This document shows positions 61,501 to 64,000 of a DNA stretch of 64,000 bases, one piece after another. Source of the stretch: Vespa crabro (Eukaryota > Arthropoda > Insecta > Hymenoptera > Vespidae); NCBI RefSeq assembly GCF_910589235.1, contig NC_060967.1, positions 5,185,938-5,249,937 of the forward strand, given 5' to 3'. The notes beneath the pieces were generated by a model. That model had not been told where the DNA came from and did not search any database. It saw only the letters and a program-made list of their open reading frames with translations. The position numbers and the translations under genes were made by a program. Position 1 is the first letter of the stretch; each line of letters opens with the position of its first letter.

Positions 61501-64000
61501 AGGGAATTTTGTGCTCGTTCCTCTCGAACCAGTGCGTCTTATGTATATGGAAATATTCCAGGTAGTCGTGGGAAAGTTGTGCGAGTGCGTCTCGATCCAA
61601 TGCGACTGTCGAACTCGGAACTTTCCAACTAGTCGAAGGAGATTTGTGCATATGCTCTCACATTATGTCGACTAACAGATTTGGAAACTCTCCGCTTATT
61701 CGAAGGAAAGTTATGTAAAAGCCTCTCGATACAATACGAATGTCGGAATTAGCAATATACCGTCTAGTAGTGGGAATGTTATACAAACGCCTCACTATCC
61801 AGTGCGTTATTCTGGAGTGAAATTTTTCGTCTAGTCGAGAGAATGCTGAACCCGTACCTCTCGAAACAGTGCGTATTTTGTGCTGGGAAAAAATCCAACT
61901 AATCAAGGCAAAGGTGTGCGAATGCCTTACTTCAATGCGACTGTCGGACTTCAAAACATTCGAACTAGTCAAGGGTAGTTATTCGAGTGCCTCCAACAAC
62001 ACTGCCTCTATCGTATTTAGATATATTCCAACTAGCCGAGTGAATGTTATGAATCTTCGTCTCGCACCAATGCGACTGTAGGAATTGGAAATATTCCGAC
62101 TGGTCGAGGGAAATTTATGCGTGTGCATCTCGAACCCATGTGACTGTCAAACTCGGAACATTTCGACTATTGGATGGAAAGTTGCGCAAGTGCGACTCCA
62201 ACCAATGCGACTCTCAGACTTGGAATCATTCCGACTAGTCGAGGGAAAGATATGCGTGTGCTGTTCGAACCAATGCGACTGTAGGACCTAGAAATACTCC
62301 GAATAGTCGAGGGAAAGCTATGGGATTATGTCACGCATCAGTGATACTGTCTGATTCGTTATTGTTCCTACTAGTCATAGGAAAAATATAAAAGTGTTTC
62401 CCAATACAATGCGTCTGTCGAACCTAGATAAATTACCCCATGTCGAGGCATAATTATGAGCGTTCCTCTCGAATCAATATAAATGACGGAATTTAAAATC
62501 TTTCGACTAGTCGAAGGATTGCTATAGGAATGCCTCTCGAACCAATAATACTGTCGGACTCATAACCTTACGACAAGTCGAATGAAATTTTTGCGACTGC
62601 CTCACTAACCAATGCGACTGTCGAATTTGGATATATTCCGACTAGTTGTGAGAAAGTTATGGAAGTTCCTCTCTAAACAATGCGACTGTCGTACCTGGTA
62701 ATATTCTAACCAGTCGAGGGAAAGTTATGTGAGTGATATGTGAAACAATGCGACTATCGGTCTTGGAAACATTCCAACTAGTCGAGGGAATGTAACGCGA
62801 ATGACTTGTAAATCAATGCGCCTGTTGGACTTTTCAAATATTCGTATAGTCGAGAGAATGATATGTGAATGCCCCTCGAACCGATATCATTGTCGTACAT
62901 ATTAATTTTCCCCCTAGCCGAGGGAAAGCTATGTGAGTGGCAAGTGAACCAATGCGACTGTTGTTCTTGGAAAAATCGAGAATAAGTGCGGGAATGTTCA
63001 GCTAGTTCCTCTCTATCCAAATCAAACGTTACATCTAAATATAATTCATCTGGTTGAGAGAAAGATATCCGAATGACTTGTGAGCCAATGTGAATATGAG
63101 ACATGGAAATATTCAGACTAGTCGAGGGAAAGTTGTGCGTGTGCCGCTAGCAACAATTCGAATGTCAGACCTAGAAATATTCCGACTATTCGTGAGAATG
63201 TTATACGAGTGCCCCTCGAACCATTGCTTCGGTCGGATCTAGAAATATTCCACCTAGTCGAGGGAAGGTCATGAGAGTAACAAGTAATTCGTCTATAGGT
63301 CTTGGAAATATTTTATGGAGACGAGAAAAAATTATACGGGTGCCACTCAAATCAATGCGACTGTCGGACATAGAAACAATCCGATTATTCGAGGGAAGTT
63401 ATGCGAGTGACTATCTACCCAAAGCGGATGTGATAGAAACATTAACTAGTCGGGTAAAAGATATGCGTGTGTCTCTCGGCTGTCTGATTTGGAAATATTC
63501 GGAATAGTCGAAGGAAATTTATGCTATTTATACTAGTAACTATGCGATTGCTGGACTTGAAAATATCCCGCTTATTAGAATGAAAGTTATGCGAGTGTCA
63601 CTCGAAACAATGCTGCTATCGGACTTTGAAATGACTAATAAAGAGAGAGCTATGCGATTGAATTTTGATTCAATGCGACCGTCGTGCTTGAAAATATACC
63701 GAATATTCAAGGAGAATTTATGCGAATGCCTCCAAAATCAATGCGGCGACCGGATTTGGAAACATTCCAAAAGGTTCGGGAAAATTATGTTAGTGACTCG
63801 CGAAAAAAGCGGCTGTCGGACTTGGAAATATTCATCCGAATCGAGGAAAAGTTACGAGAGTGCCTCTCCAAACAATGTGGCTGTTGGAATTTGAAATACT
63901 CCGACTTGTCGAGGGAAAGTTTTGCGAGTGACACACGAACCAATGCGACTGCCGGACTTGAAATTATATCGCCTATACGAGGGAAAGTAATATGAGTGTC
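55509..64000. repeat. Tandem satellite C, unit about 68 bp, about 125 copies
   Basis: Each unit holds, in order, ATGCGAGTGCCTCTCGAACC, AATGCGACTGTCGGACTTGG, AAATATTCCGACTAGTCGAG and GGAAAGTT. Spacings between GCGAGTG landmarks near 55556-55894 are 65-70 bp. The best copies keep the 10-bp palindrome CGACTAGTCG. Copies are diverged throughout, with small indels, and I could not see a higher-order pattern by eye. Since 68 is not a multiple of 3, open frames drift between units, and none looks like a gene. The array runs past the right edge. Confidence 0.96.

Noticed and set aside
55509..64000. CRISPR-like look of a regular 68-bp repeat
   Set aside because: The whole unit is repeated with no unique spacers, copies are diverged, and the setting is eukaryotic.
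55509..64000. Many 60-115-codon frames in satellite C
   Set aside because: The unit length is not a multiple of three, so frames pass through different registers, and none is conserved from copy to copy.

Overview
This window looks like eukaryotic, probably insect, heterochromatin, and I see no host gene in it. The organism call rests on the mobile elements: an R1-clade non-LTR retrotransposon (a clade found mainly in arthropods), a mariner of the type with WIPHEL and YSPDL motifs, and a short piggyBac-like element at a TTAA site. Hymenoptera is a guess. There is nothing bacterial here: no operons, rRNA, tRNA or CRISPR.

Layout. Positions 1-3975 are the end of a satellite with a unit of about 341 bp. 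From about 3976 to 53690 the backbone is a degenerate trinucleotide array built from AAT, AAC and GAT, often as the 9-mer GATAATAAC. It keeps one strand orientation throughout and totals about 25 kb in eleven blocks. At about 53691 it changes to an AAT/CAT version that runs to 55508. From 55508 to the right edge is a second satellite with a unit of about 68 bp, about 125 diverged copies. Both satellites are cut by the window edges.

Transposable elements lie inside the triplet array like beads. Four copies of one R1-like element (10588-14388, 37763-42375, 47417-52307, 52960-53343) are all on the minus strand. A second LINE with a RQGD-type reverse transcriptase is present twice (16345-19890 and 43137-46705). 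These two copies share lesions and flanking triplet sequence, so they look like a segmental duplication rather than two insertions. The other elements are an LTR-like or unknown insert with a 112-codon ORF (14509-16110), a 719-bp piggyBac-like MITE (24179-24897) and a 3'-truncated mariner (28978-29990) that runs directly into a perfect (AAT)51 tract.

Every coding sequence of the recognised elements is broken by stops, frameshifts, deletions or lost catalytic residues. The long Asn/Asp-, Ile/Thr-, Ile/Val- and Leu/Ser-rich open frames are translations of the triplet repeat and are not annotated as genes. The most interesting signal is the apparent preference of the R1-like element for the triplet array. 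All four copies have the same orientation, and the three intact 3' ends all finish in exactly eight A residues. This suggests a target-specific R1-clade retrotransposon that uses a trinucleotide array as its niche.
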